From an uncultured Barnesiella sp. (GTDB lineage: Bacteria; Bacteroidota; Bacteroidia; Bacteroidales; Barnesiellaceae): a stretch of DNA of 64,000 bases. This document shows positions 56,363 through 64,000 of the stretch, piece by piece. The position numbers were made by a program, and so were the translations under genes. The stretch spans positions 1 through 64,000 of the forward strand of contig CALUJQ010000004.1 of assembly GCA_944320995.1 (NCBI GenBank), read 5' to 3'. A model generated the notes under the pieces. That model ran no database searches. It worked only from the letters and a program-made list of their open reading frames with translations, and was not told the origin of the DNA. The number at the start of each line of letters is the position of its first letter. Within the stretch, counting starts at the first letter, position 1.

Positions 56363-56839
56363 TTATCGTTTTATGAATTTAAGAACCGTATTTGCCGTTT
56401 TGAGCAAATAGCTTCCTTGTGGCAAATCGACCACCGAGACAGTCAAGTCGGGACCGGTTACAACCACTCTCTTCATCACCCGGCCATCGAGGGCCATAAT
56501 TTCTACCAAGCCACCCTCGGGCAACCCACTCATATACAAAGTCTCCTGCACCGGATTGGGATAAAAACGCACAGCCTCGACCCGTTCCGTACCGACAGCC
56601 GTCGACTGTTTCTTGCTGAAGGTGACCTGGCTTACACCCACTATCGGGTTGCTGTTCTTGACCACAACCGAAAAATCGTCTGCTCCATCGCTTCGTAGCA
56701 AATAGTCAACCTCGTCCACTGCGATACTCTCTCCCGTATTCGTATCCATGTACCACACATAATCGGCTCCTTGGACCACAGGGGCTACAAGCAGAGCGCA
56801 TACGAATACCACAAAATAAAGGAATCTGGGTTTCTTCAT
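56363..56839 (-). CDS. Small exported protein with T9SS type A sorting domain
   Basis: 158 residues: signal peptide (FLYFVVFVCALLVAPVVQG), a short mature domain (YVWYMDTNTGESIAVDEVDYLL, conserved in similar proteins as an extracellular strand region), and the C-terminal sorting domain of the type IX system, recognised by FYPNPVQETLYMSG...VEIMALDGRVMKR...LPQGSYLLKTANTVLKFIKR, each part read separately. The T9SS would export it and attach it to the surface. It lies directly upstream of the IdeS-like protease gene, so the two are likely cotranscribed. Confidence 0.8.
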   Translation of the reverse strand: MKKPRFLYFVVFVCALLVAPVVQGADYVWYMDTNTGESIAVDEVDYLLRSDGADDFSVVVKNSNPIVGVSQVTFSKKQSTAVGTERVEAVRFYPNPVQETLYMSGLPEGGLVEIMALDGRVMKRVVVTGPDLTVSVVDLPQGSYLLKTANTVLKFIKR

Positions 56840-57109
56840 TATTTTTCTTTTAAATTTACGGGTAAAAACGGATAAGAGATTAAACCGAATAGCCCAAACA
56901 CTTCATAATTAACGGTTAAACATTTTCGCTTCAGCGGTTCCAAATAAGAATCGAATCGCGAGAACACCTCTATTTTGCAAGAGAGGCCCTACCTATCCAA
57001 CTTTTTTCGCCGGGCAAAGATACTTATTTTTTTGAATTTTCTTCGAGAGCGAACTATTTTCAGTCTCATTTATTATAATTATTATCAAATACTATATCGA
57101 TTTTTTTCT

Positions 57110-57117
57110 TACTTTTG
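57110..57117 (+). promoter_or_regulatory. -7 promoter element of the OmpA lipoprotein gene
   Basis: TACTTTTG, 28 nt before the ATG at 57146. Confidence 0.5.
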
Positions 57118-57145
57118 TAGAACTAATTCTAAAAACGAAACAAAA

Positions 57146-57859
57146 ATGAAGAGTATTAAAATTTTGTCTTGCATATTGGTTGCCGGCATGCTGGTTACAA
57201 GTTGTAATATGTCGAATACCGGAAAAGGAGCCCTCATCGGGGGTGGTAGTGGCGCAGCCGTAGGAGCCGGATTAGGTGCAATTTTCGGAAAAGGTAAAGG
57301 AGCTGCCATCGGTGCCGCCGTCGGTGCCGCTGTGGGTACCACTGCCGGAGCCCTTATCGGAAAGAAAATGGATAAAGCAGCCGAACAGGCCAAACAAGTA
57401 GAAGGCGCACAGGTCGAGCAGGTAACCGACAACAACGGGTTGCAAGCTGTAAAAGTAACCTTCGACTCGGGTATCCTCTTCTCCACAAGCAGTGCGACAC
57501 TCAGTTCCTCGGCAAAAGCTTCGCTCAGTAAGTTTGCCAACGACGTGCTGAATCAAAACCGCGATATGGATGTCGCTATCTACGGATATACCGATAACCA
57601 AGGTTGGAAAAACTCGACCGCCGAGCAGAGCTACCAGAAAAACCTGAACCTGTCGCAGGAGCGCGCTCAAAGCGTAGCCAGTTATCTGTTGGGGTGCGGT
57701 GTATCATCAAACCAAATCAAAACCGTAGAGGGTATGGGAGAAGCCAATCCCGTAGCCGACAATGCCACTGCTGCCGGTCGGCAAGAGAATCGACGGGTAG
57801 AAGTTTATCTGTACGCCAGCCAACAGATGATTCAACAAGCCGAAGCGGGAACGCTTTAA
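57146..57859 (+). CDS. OmpA family lipoprotein with glycine zipper
   Basis: 237 residues. A lipoprotein signal (ILVAGMLVTSC, Cys20) is followed by a glycine-zipper segment (GGGSGAAVGAGLGAIFGKG and repeats to about residue 75), then an OmpA C-terminal peptidoglycan-binding domain: FDSGILFSTSSATLS, YGYTDNQGWKN, NLNLSQERAQSVASYL, GRQENRRVEVYL. It anchors the outer membrane to the wall. The open frame extends 57 codons upstream, but the -7 box at 57110..57117 and the signal peptide place the start at 57146. Confidence 0.92.
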   Translation: MKSIKILSCILVAGMLVTSCNMSNTGKGALIGGGSGAAVGAGLGAIFGKGKGAAIGAAVGAAVGTTAGALIGKKMDKAAEQAKQVEGAQVEQVTDNNGLQAVKVTFDSGILFSTSSATLSSSAKASLSKFANDVLNQNRDMDVAIYGYTDNQGWKNSTAEQSYQKNLNLSQERAQSVASYLLGCGVSSNQIKTVEGMGEANPVADNATAAGRQENRRVEVYLYASQQMIQQAEAGTL

Positions 57860-58017
57860 GCACAACGGCTCAGCTTCGACAAATCAGGGTCATGAATCGT
57901 TTCTGGCGCCCGATTTATGCGAAGCGGATATCCCCTACAAACACACATAACCCGGTTGTTTCGGAGCACATATCTACAACGAGCCGTACTATATACTGAC
58001 ACAAAAAAATCAAAATA

Positions 58018-58563
58018 ATGAAAACTGTTTATTTATTTCTCGCCACTGGATTCGAAGAGATTGAAGCGCTCACTGTCGTAGATATGTTGCGCCGTGCCGG
58101 AATCGACACCACAACCGTCTCCATATCACGAAACCTTCAAGTCGAAGGGGCTCACGGGGTTACCGTCACCGCCGATTGCACATGGGTAGAATTATCGGCC
58201 GAAGATGTAGAGTGGTTGGTTTTGCCCGGAGGAATGCCGGGGACTAAACATTTGGGCGAATGCAAACCGTTGGTTTCGCTCTTGCAACGCCAAGCCGCCG
58301 CTCATAAAAACATAGCTGCCATATGCGCCGCTCCATCGGTATTGGGTCAAGCTGGATTGCTCAATGGCTATAAAGCCACCTGTTACCCGGGATTCGAGCA
58401 ACTTCTCACCGGAGCTACCGTGACCGGCGAAGCTGTAACGATCGACCGAAACATCATCACGGCCAACGGTCCGGGTGCCGCCATACCGTTTGCCGCTGCG
58501 ATAATCGCCAAAATCGCAGGTGAGGAAAAAGCCAAAGAAGTGACATCGGGAATGATGTTATAA
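58018..58563 (+). CDS. DJ-1/PfpI family protein (YajL-like)
   Basis: 181 residues of the DJ-1/ThiJ/PfpI fold: FLATGFEEIEALTVVDMLRRAG at the start, the nucleophile elbow AAICAAPSVLG with conserved Cys near residue 103, and ANGPGAAIPFAAAI near the end. Members act as glyoxalases or deglycases or protect from oxidative carbonyl damage; annotation as a thiazole biosynthesis protein is an old error. Cytoplasmic, monocistronic. Confidence 0.9.
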   Translation: MKTVYLFLATGFEEIEALTVVDMLRRAGIDTTTVSISRNLQVEGAHGVTVTADCTWVELSAEDVEWLVLPGGMPGTKHLGECKPLVSLLQRQAAAHKNIAAICAAPSVLGQAGLLNGYKATCYPGFEQLLTGATVTGEAVTIDRNIITANGPGAAIPFAAAIIAKIAGEEKAKEVTSGMML

Positions 58564-58581
58564 TATTAACATCAAGAAATA

Positions 58582-58617
58582 AAAAAAGACTCCGGCGAAT
58601 GCCGGAGTCTTTTTTTA
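58582..58617. terminator. Bidirectional terminator between DJ-1 gene and alaS
   Basis: AAAGACTCCGGC and GCCGGAGTCTTT pair around GAAT, with seven A before and seven T after; it ends transcription from both sides. Confidence 0.9.
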
Positions 58618-58641
58618 TGGTTATGGAAGAAATCCCCCTCT

Positions 58642-61260
58642 TTATCCTATAAGCAGGGAAGCCATTTTTTCCAAAGCATCGGAAAGATGCTCGACATTCT
58701 TTCCGCCGGCTTGTGCAAAATAGGGCTGTCCGCCACCACCGCCTTGTATCAACTTGGCAGCTTCGCGCACAATAGTCGACGCATTTTTCCCCTCGGCAAC
58801 CAAATCATCACTCAACATGGCCGTGAGCAACGGTTTATCCTTGTCGCGAGTAGCAGCGATAAAAGCCATTCTCTGAGGTAATTCGCCTCGTAACATAAAG
58901 GCAATACCTTTCACCATATCGGCAGGCATCGGACCCACAAAACGAATGAGCTTCAAGCCGTCAATCGTCTCGGCCGACTTCGCCAAGCGGTCTTTCACCA
59001 CCAACATTTTCTCTTTGACATACTCCTCGGCTTGTTTACGCAACTCGACATTCTCATCGATGGCCTTGTGTATGGCCTGCAACAAATTGGGAGCATTGTT
59101 AAACAAGACGGCTATCTCTCTCAACGAATCCTGCAATGCGTTCATCGACTCTTCCACACGCTCGCCCGTAATCGCTTCAATACGGCGGATTCCGGCTGCG
59201 ATAGAACTTTCGGAAACAATCTTAATCATACCGATATTCCCCGTGTTGGCCACATGGGTACCTCCGCATAACTCGACCGAAGTCCCGAAGCGGATCACAC
59301 GCACATCTTCGCCGTATTTCTCGCCGAAAAGAGCCATCGCTCCCATAGCCTTGGCTTCGGCGATAGGCACATGACGCTGCTCGTCCAACGGTATGGCTTC
59401 ACGTACCCTGCGGTTGGCGATAGCCTCTACCCGACGTAGTTCCTCGTCGGTCACTTTCTGGAAATGGGAGAAGTCGAAACGCAACGATTGCGGCGACACA
59501 TAAGAACCTTTTTGCTCTACATGCGTACCCAATACCTCGCGCAATGCCTCGTGCAAAAGGTGTGTTGCCGAGTGGTTGCAGGCAGTGGCCTGTCGGGCTT
59601 CCTTGTCGATTACGGCACAGAAGGTAGCCGTCACATCTTGGGGCAGATGCTCCACTATGTGAACACTCAGGTTGTTCTCCCGTTTGGTCTGTATAACTTC
59701 CACGACATCGTCACCGGCGATGAGTTTACCGGTATCGCCTACCTGACCGCCCATTTCGGCATAGAAGGGCGTGCGGTCCAATACCAGTTGATAGTACTCG
59801 CGGCTCTTTTGTTTCACCTTGCGATAGCGCAATATCTCGGCATCGCATTCGGTCACATCGTATCCCACAAACTCGGAGTCGCCCTCTTTCAACACCACCC
59901 AATCGCCGGTTTCCACGACAGCGGCATTACGGGCACGTTCTTTCTGCTGTTGCATTTGAGCGTTGAAACCATCGAGATCTACACCCAATCCCTTCTCTTT
60001 CAGAATCAGTTCGGTCAAGTCGAGCGGGAATCCATACGTATCATAGAGCGTAAAGGCCTCCTCCCCGCTAATCTCGTTCTTACCGGCAGCCTTTGTATCG
60101 GCCATGATCTTGTCGAGCAACTTGATACCGGTCTCGAGTGTACGCAGGAAAGCATCTTCCTCTTCCTTAATGACTTTACCGATAAGTACCTTTTGGTCTT
60201 TCAACTCGGGATAGGCATCGCCCATCGTGTCGATGAGAATGTCGAGCAATTTATAGAGGAAAGCCTGTTTCTGTCCGAGGAAAGTGTACCCGTAACGCAC
60301 GGCACGACGCAAAATGCGGCGAATCACATAACCGGCCTTGGCATTAGAAGGCAACTGCCCGTCGGTAATCGAGAAAGCAATCGTACGGATATGGTCGGCA
60401 ATTACACGCATGGCCACATCGACCTTGGCATCGTCGCCGTATTGTTTGCCGCACAAACGGCCTATCTCTTTGATAATGGGCTGGAACACATCGGTGTCGT
60501 AGTTGGAGGTTTTTCCTTGCAACGCCATACAGAGGCGTTCAAATCCCATACCGGTATCGATAACCCGAGCCGGCAGCGGTTCGAGAGAGCCATCGGCCTT
60601 ACGGTTGTACTGCATAAACACAAGGTTCCATATCTCGATTACCTGCGGATGGCTTTGGTTGACCAGTTTGAGGCCGTCGAGTTCGGCACGTTCGGCATCA
60701 CTGCGCAGGTCGATATGTATCTCGGAGCAAGGACCGCAAGGACCGGTATCACCCATTTCCCAAAAATTGTCGTGGCGGTTCCCGTTGATAATATGCTCCT
60801 TAGGTAAATGAGCCTCCCAATACGAAGCCGCTTCATTGTCCCGTTCGAGACCTTCGGGAGCATATCCCTCGAATACGGTAGCATACAACCGGGCAGGGTC
60901 TATTTTCAGCACATCGACCAAATACTCCCACGCCCAGTCGATAGCTTCTTTCTTGAAATAATCACCGAACGACCAGTTACCCAGCATCTCAAACATGGTA
61001 TGGTGATAGGTATCCAATCCTACCTCTTCCAAATCGTTGTGCTTCCCGCTCACTCTCAAACATTTTTGTGAATCGGCTACCCGTTTGTATTTCGCCGGGG
61101 CATTCCCCAGAATAATGTCTTTAAATTGGTTCATACCCGCGTTGGTAAACATCAACGTAGGGTCGTCTTTAATCACCATCGGGGCCGAAGGTACGATTTG
61201 ATGGCCTCGTTCCCTGAAAAAATCCTTAAACGATTCACGAATCTCTTTGGCTGTCAGCAT
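58642..61260 (-). CDS. alaS: Alanyl-tRNA synthetase
   Basis: Charges tRNA-Ala and corrects mischarged Ser and Gly. 872 residues: class II catalytic core from [15 protein letters not shown] and [12 protein letters not shown], tRNA-recognition region, the editing domain with zinc ligands in [12 protein letters not shown] (HxxxH) and [10 protein letters not shown], and the C-terminal DHHA1/C-Ala domain ending [14 protein letters not shown]. Length and motif set are normal. It shares a 210-nt divergent promoter region with the M23 peptidase gene. Confidence 0.97.
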   Translation of the reverse strand: MLTAKEIRESFKDFFRERGHQIVPSAPMVIKDDPTLMFTNAGMNQFKDIILGNAPAKYKRVADSQKCLRVSGKHNDLEEVGLDTYHHTMFEMLGNWSFGDYFKKEAIDWAWEYLVDVLKIDPARLYATVFEGYAPEGLERDNEAASYWEAHLPKEHIINGNRHDNFWEMGDTGPCGPCSEIHIDLRSDAERAELDGLKLVNQSHPQVIEIWNLVFMQYNRKADGSLEPLPARVIDTGMGFERLCMALQGKTSNYDTDVFQPIIKEIGRLCGKQYGDDAKVDVAMRVIADHIRTIAFSITDGQLPSNAKAGYVIRRILRRAVRYGYTFLGQKQAFLYKLLDILIDTMGDAYPELKDQKVLIGKVIKEEEDAFLRTLETGIKLLDKIMADTKAAGKNEISGEEAFTLYDTYGFPLDLTELILKEKGLGVDLDGFNAQMQQQKERARNAAVVETGDWVVLKEGDSEFVGYDVTECDAEILRYRKVKQKSREYYQLVLDRTPFYAEMGGQVGDTGKLIAGDDVVEVIQTKRENNLSVHIVEHLPQDVTATFCAVIDKEARQATACNHSATHLLHEALREVLGTHVEQKGSYVSPQSLRFDFSHFQKVTDEELRRVEAIANRRVREAIPLDEQRHVPIAEAKAMGAMALFGEKYGEDVRVIRFGTSVELCGGTHVANTGNIGMIKIVSESSIAAGIRRIEAITGERVEESMNALQDSLREIAVLFNNAPNLLQAIHKAIDENVELRKQAEEYVKEKMLVVKDRLAKSAETIDGLKLIRFVGPMPADMVKGIAFMLRGELPQRMAFIAATRDKDKPLLTAMLSDDLVAEGKNASTIVREAAKLIQGGGGGQPYFAQAGGKNVEHLSDALEKMASLLIG

Positions 61261-61351
61261 AACAATTCTATTAAATTAAGTTCTTCGGGCAATCTATTCC
61301 GTTATCGAAACAGAAATCGCCAATGCGGTCTATTAATATTCCCAAAAACAA

Positions 61352-61382
61352 TTTGCAAAAATAGCTCAAATTATTATTTTTG
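61352..61382 (+). promoter_or_regulatory. Promoter of the M23-MerR operon
   Basis: TTTG (61352-61355), 19 nt, TATTTTTG (61375-61382). Its -33 box abuts the alaS -7 element. Confidence 0.65.
61356..61363 (-). promoter_or_regulatory. -7 promoter element of alaS
   Basis: TATTTTTG on the minus strand, about 95 nt before alaS; it lies between the two boxes of the divergent promoter. Confidence 0.5.
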
Positions 61383-61469
61383 TGCCCATGTGCAGCTAAA
61401 AAAATGTTTCAAAACATATTTTTGACACTCTATAAGTGCTTCTACCGACAAGATTGAGGCGAAATATTC

Positions 61470-62441
61470 ATGAGCAAAAAAATATTTTACATATACAATC
61501 CCAAAACACTGACCTATGAACGGGTATATCCCTCTCTTCGCCAGCGTATCGCTGTCGTCCTGCGACATCTATTCATCGGCTGTATTTTGAGCATCGGTGT
61601 CATTGCGGCCTTCTATTTTTGGTTCGGTTCTCCCAAAGAAGAGATTCTGAAAATCGAGAACGAACAAATGAAAACTCAATACAAACTCCTCTCCAAGCGG
61701 GTCGATGCGGCTTTGGAGGTCATGAGTGATTTGCAACAGCGCGATGACAATATGTACCGGGTTGTCTTACAGGCCGAACCGGTCAACGCCGAAGTCAGAG
61801 ACAACGGGATATACAACCCCAGCCGATACGAAGACTTGTTGCAAATGAGCGATGCCGAGTTGGTGGTCTCTACCAGCCAGAAGGTGGACAATTTGGCCCG
61901 ACAGGTTTACGTGCAGTGCAACTCCATGAATGAACTCATGAAATTGGCTCAGGGCCAAGAAGAGAGGTTGAAACATATCCCGGCCATACAACCGGTTGCT
62001 AACAAAAACTTGAAACGGACAGCTTCGGGGTATGGCTACCGGGTCGATCCCATCTACAAAACCGCCAAATTCCATGAAGGTATGGACTTTGCCGCCAACA
62101 TAGGAACTCCGGTCTATGCCACAGGAAACGGACGTGTCATCGAAACCGGCTGGCAACAAGGATATGGCAACACCGTCGTTATCGACCACGGGTATGACTA
62201 CAAAACCCGGTATGCCCATTTGAGCAAAATATTGGTTCGACAAGGGCAAGAAATCATTCGAGGAGAAGAAATCGCCAAGGTAGGGAACACCGGAAAATCG
62301 ACCGGCCCACACCTGCATTACGAGGTGCTTTACAAAGGGAAGCCCGAAAATCCCATTAACTATTATTTCTTCGACCTTTCGCCCGAAGAGTATGACCGCA
62401 TGATTCAACTTGCAGAAAATCAAGGCCGTGTAATGGATTAA
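61470..62441 (+). CDS. M23 family peptidase, inner-membrane anchored
   Basis: 323 residues. An N-terminal membrane segment (VLRHLFIGCILSIGVIAAFYFW, residues ~30-51), a coiled-coil stretch (EILKIENEQMKTQYKLLSKRVDAAL) and a C-terminal LytM domain with zinc ligands His and Asp in FHEGMDFAAN and His in GPHLHYEVLYKG, plus RYAHLSKI. This intact metal site predicts activity as a cell-wall endopeptidase in the periplasm. Followed 12 nt later by a MerR-type regulator. Confidence 0.93.
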   Translation: MSKKIFYIYNPKTLTYERVYPSLRQRIAVVLRHLFIGCILSIGVIAAFYFWFGSPKEEILKIENEQMKTQYKLLSKRVDAALEVMSDLQQRDDNMYRVVLQAEPVNAEVRDNGIYNPSRYEDLLQMSDAELVVSTSQKVDNLARQVYVQCNSMNELMKLAQGQEERLKHIPAIQPVANKNLKRTASGYGYRVDPIYKTAKFHEGMDFAANIGTPVYATGNGRVIETGWQQGYGNTVVIDHGYDYKTRYAHLSKILVRQGQEIIRGEEIAKVGNTGKSTGPHLHYEVLYKGKPENPINYYFFDLSPEEYDRMIQLAENQGRVMD

Positions 62442-62453
62442 AAAAACAAACAG

Positions 62454-62792
62454 ATGAAAAACCCAGAGAGCGACAAACAAAAGCTATATTATACTATCGG
62501 TGAAGTGTCTGAGATGCTAAACGTAAACCAGTCTTTACTACGATATTGGGAAACGGAATTCAAAACCATCAAACCCAAACGTACCCCGAAAGGGACCCGA
62601 TACTACTCACAAAAGGATATTGAGGAGATAAAACTTATCCAGTTCCTGCTAAAAGAGCGGAAATTGAAAATCGAGGGTGCCAAACAGGTTTTGAAAAACA
62701 AACGTGAAAATGCCGTCCGCATGAAACAGGCGGTCGATCGGTTGAAATCGATCAAAGCCGAATTAATCGACATTATCGAGGAGTTGGAATAG
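62454..62792 (+). CDS. MerR family transcriptional regulator
   Basis: 112 residues: winged helix MerR domain (YYTIGEVSEMLNVNQSLLRYWE, YYSQKDIEEIKLIQFLL) and a C-terminal coiled coil (MKQAVDRLKSIKAELIDIIEE). No cysteine-rich effector site is present, so it is not a metal sensor of the classic type. Cotranscribed with the M23 peptidase gene. The 3' end overlaps the VanZ-like gene on the other strand by 30 nt. Confidence 0.9.
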   Translation: MKNPESDKQKLYYTIGEVSEMLNVNQSLLRYWETEFKTIKPKRTPKGTRYYSQKDIEEIKLIQFLLKERKLKIEGAKQVLKNKRENAVRMKQAVDRLKSIKAELIDIIEELE

Positions 62793-63191
62793 CCATGATT
62801 TCTTGTATCGCCTGAATAAGCGGGGAAGGGTATATACCCCCAAAAGAAGCCCCAACACGGCCCCACAACTGTTGGCCCAAAAATCGTACCAATCGGCACT
62901 CCTGCCCATCGTCATCGCTCCTTGCAACAGTTCCATCAATCCGCCCCAAGCCACGGCACCGCAAACCAACCACAACAGTTTCGATGCGACAAAGCATCCC
63001 GAAATCCGGAACAAATCGTAACACCCTACATAAACAAGCCCCAAATACATGCACCCATGCACGAGTTTGTCGGCCCCCTCGAACAGTCGAAAGCCTCTTG
63101 CATGTACCGGGTCCTCGGCCAACGAGAGATAGGCAATCACAGCCAATACAACCAGCGTAGGGATATAGGGGAAAATCCTAAACTTTTTCAT
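62763..63191 (-). CDS. VanZ-like membrane protein
   Basis: 142 residues with about four hydrophobic segments (TLVVLAVIAYLSL, YLGLVYVGCYDLF, LLWLVCGAVAWGGLMELLQ, ANSCGAVLGLLLGVY), and the conserved ADKLVHGCMYLGL and RSADWYDFWANSCG motifs of the VanZ family. The family name comes from teicoplanin resistance, but most members are of unknown function. A complete promoter lies 80 nt upstream (63272..63302). Confidence 0.82.
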   Translation of the reverse strand: MKKFRIFPYIPTLVVLAVIAYLSLAEDPVHARGFRLFEGADKLVHGCMYLGLVYVGCYDLFRISGCFVASKLLWLVCGAVAWGGLMELLQGAMTMGRSADWYDFWANSCGAVLGLLLGVYTLPRLFRRYKKSWLFQLLDNVD

Positions 63192-63271
63192 ACGACATCT
63201 ATATTCATTCTACCGGAGGCATCCTCCCTAAAAAAAGAAGAGTCCTCAACCTCACCCTCTCTTCGGGACGA

Positions 63272-63302
63272 CAAATATAACACTTGCTCCCGGCAAAAGC
63301 AA
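63272..63302 (-). promoter_or_regulatory. Promoter of the VanZ-like gene
   Basis: The minus strand reads TTG, 20 nt, TATATTTG, with both elements present. Confidence 0.65.
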
Positions 63303-63435
63303 CTGCGGCCTGCCCGAACGGCAGAATATGTTATATTAACAACATATACCCGCCGCAAAATGTTTCATTTTCGCACCTAAAACAACAATTTGCTTTTTTA
63401 TTCTCGGTTTTTAGAAGCAGATAAATTTAATTTTA

Positions 63436-63443
63436 TATTTTTG
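63436..63443 (+). promoter_or_regulatory. -7 promoter element of the NSS transporter gene
   Basis: TATTTTTG, 25 nt before the start codon; no -33 partner. Confidence 0.5.
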
Positions 63444-63468
63444 CATTTATATTTGAGCCACAAAAAAG

Positions 63469-64000
63469 ATGAGCGAACGAGTAAAATTTGCAACAAAATT
63501 AGGAGTGATAGCCACTACGGTAGGCTCGGCAGTGGGGCTGGGCAATATTTGGAGATTCCCCTATGAAACCGGCATGAACGGCGGAGGCGCCTTTCTATTG
63601 GTTTATATCCTGTGTGTGCTTATACTTGGAATCCCTGTGATGTGTGCCGAGTTCATTATCGGGCGACGGTCCAAATCCGACACGGTCGATGCATTCCGGA
63701 AACTGGCCCCCGGAAGCCGGTGGTATTACATCGGTTATATCGGGATAATAGCCTCTATCCTTATCTTGGGATACTATATGGTCATCTCGGGTTGGACGCT
63801 CGAATACCTCTTCCGTGCCCTCAGCAACAGCCTGACCGGGAAAACGGCGGCCGAATTCAGGGCCGAACAAAATGCCTTTATCCAAAGTGATTTCCGCCCG
63901 CTCTTGTGGATTTACCTCTTCCTCTTCATCAATTATCTGATTCTGGCCAAAGGGGTACAAAAAGGGATAGAGAAAATGTCGAACATACTGATGCCCTTAC
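63469..64000 (+). CDS. Sodium-dependent transporter (NSS family), cut by the window end
   Basis: The first 177 codons of a neurotransmitter:sodium symporter. The start MSERVKFATKLGVIATTVGSA leads into the family's first helix signature GSAVGLGNIWRFPYETG, whose unwound segment coordinates sodium and substrate, then helices 2 and 3 (LGIPVMCAEFIIGRRS; YIGIIASILILGYYMVISGWTLEYL). Bacterial members import amino acids with Na+. The remaining two thirds lie beyond position 64000, so substrate residues further on cannot be judged. Confidence 0.92.
   Translation, partial: MSERVKFATKLGVIATTVGSAVGLGNIWRFPYETGMNGGGAFLLVYILCVLILGIPVMCAEFIIGRRSKSDTVDAFRKLAPGSRWYYIGYIGIIASILILGYYMVISGWTLEYLFRALSNSLTGKTAAEFRAEQNAFIQSDFRPLLWIYLFLFINYLILAKGVQKGIEKMSNILMPL

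Noticed and set aside
59464-60807. A 447-codon plus-strand frame opposite alaS
   Set aside because: Shadow of alaS; no domain or start context.

Overview
This 64 kb window comes from the chromosome of an anaerobic Bacteroidota of the order Bacteroidales, at roughly 50 % GC. The evidence is the recurring promoter of the TTTG-N20-TAnnTTTG type, weak use of Shine-Dalgarno sequences, a MurF-alanine racemase fusion, GlyQS-type glycyl-tRNA synthetase, Bacteroidota-restricted families (GSCFA and DUF3667-, DUF4919-, DUF4890- and DUF3316-like proteins) and a type IX secretion (T9SS) C-terminal domain. The T9SS domain speaks against Bacteroides sensu stricto and fits Barnesiellaceae-like relatives; this placement is inference. 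About 60 protein genes and one tRNA-Leu are supported. I see no insertion sequence, integrase, rRNA operon or CRISPR array.

Layout. 0-5 kb: oxidative pentose phosphate genes (zwf, pgl), trmD, a YbiT-like ABC-F protein and a small Dabb protein. 5-11 kb: a possible 47-residue small gene, metA with a U32 peptidase, a secreted S1 protease with a barrel-like tail, and a lipoprotein. 10.8-15.2 kb: a Dna2-like nuclease-helicase with a beta-class DNA methyltransferase, then a single-RRM RNA-binding protein. 15.3-18.9 kb: ligA, a DUF6913-like gene and dapA. 19-22.6 kb: alpha/beta hydrolase, membrane-anchored Mur ligase and D-Ala-D-Ala ligase. 22.7-26.2 kb: a DUF4890 protein and the ruvX-def-ettA operon. 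26.2-30 kb: a glycerol cluster (glpK with a one-base frameshift, glpF, outer-membrane protein). 30-35 kb: tRNA-Leu and parC, DUF3316-like and S41 peptidase genes. 35-40.1 kb: glyS-lemA-FKBP, phoU, a DUF4919 gene and slyD. 40.2-42.4 kb: a DUF3667-like membrane protein and a three-gene cassette of unknown function joined by 4-nt overlaps. 42.6-48.4 kb: GSCFA with murF-alr, rng, a 29-residue COX24-like protein and HU. 48.7-51.4 kb: a CNNM-type transporter and a queuosine pair behind a preQ1-I riboswitch. 51.4-57 kb: aroC-M20-radical SAM operon, and a T9SS-domain protein with an IdeS-like cysteine protease. 57-64 kb: OmpA lipoprotein, DJ-1 protein, alaS, M23 peptidase with a MerR regulator, VanZ-like protein and a truncated NSS transporter.

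Most of the window is housekeeping: translation (trmD, glyS, alaS, def, ettA), DNA maintenance (ligA, parC, ruvX, HU), envelope synthesis and central metabolism. The less ordinary parts are the preQ1 riboswitch, the IdeS-like protease, the overlapping three-gene cassette, the nuclease-helicase/methyltransferase pair, the second Mur ligase paired with Ddl, and the broken start of glpK. No large uncharacterised system stands out; the strongest novelty candidates are the three-gene cassette at 41.0-42.4 kb and the IdeS-like locus at 55.1-56.8 kb. Several starts were moved downstream because a promoter element lies inside or at the start of the longest open frame (trmD, the nuclease-helicase, ligA, ruvX, DUF3667-like).
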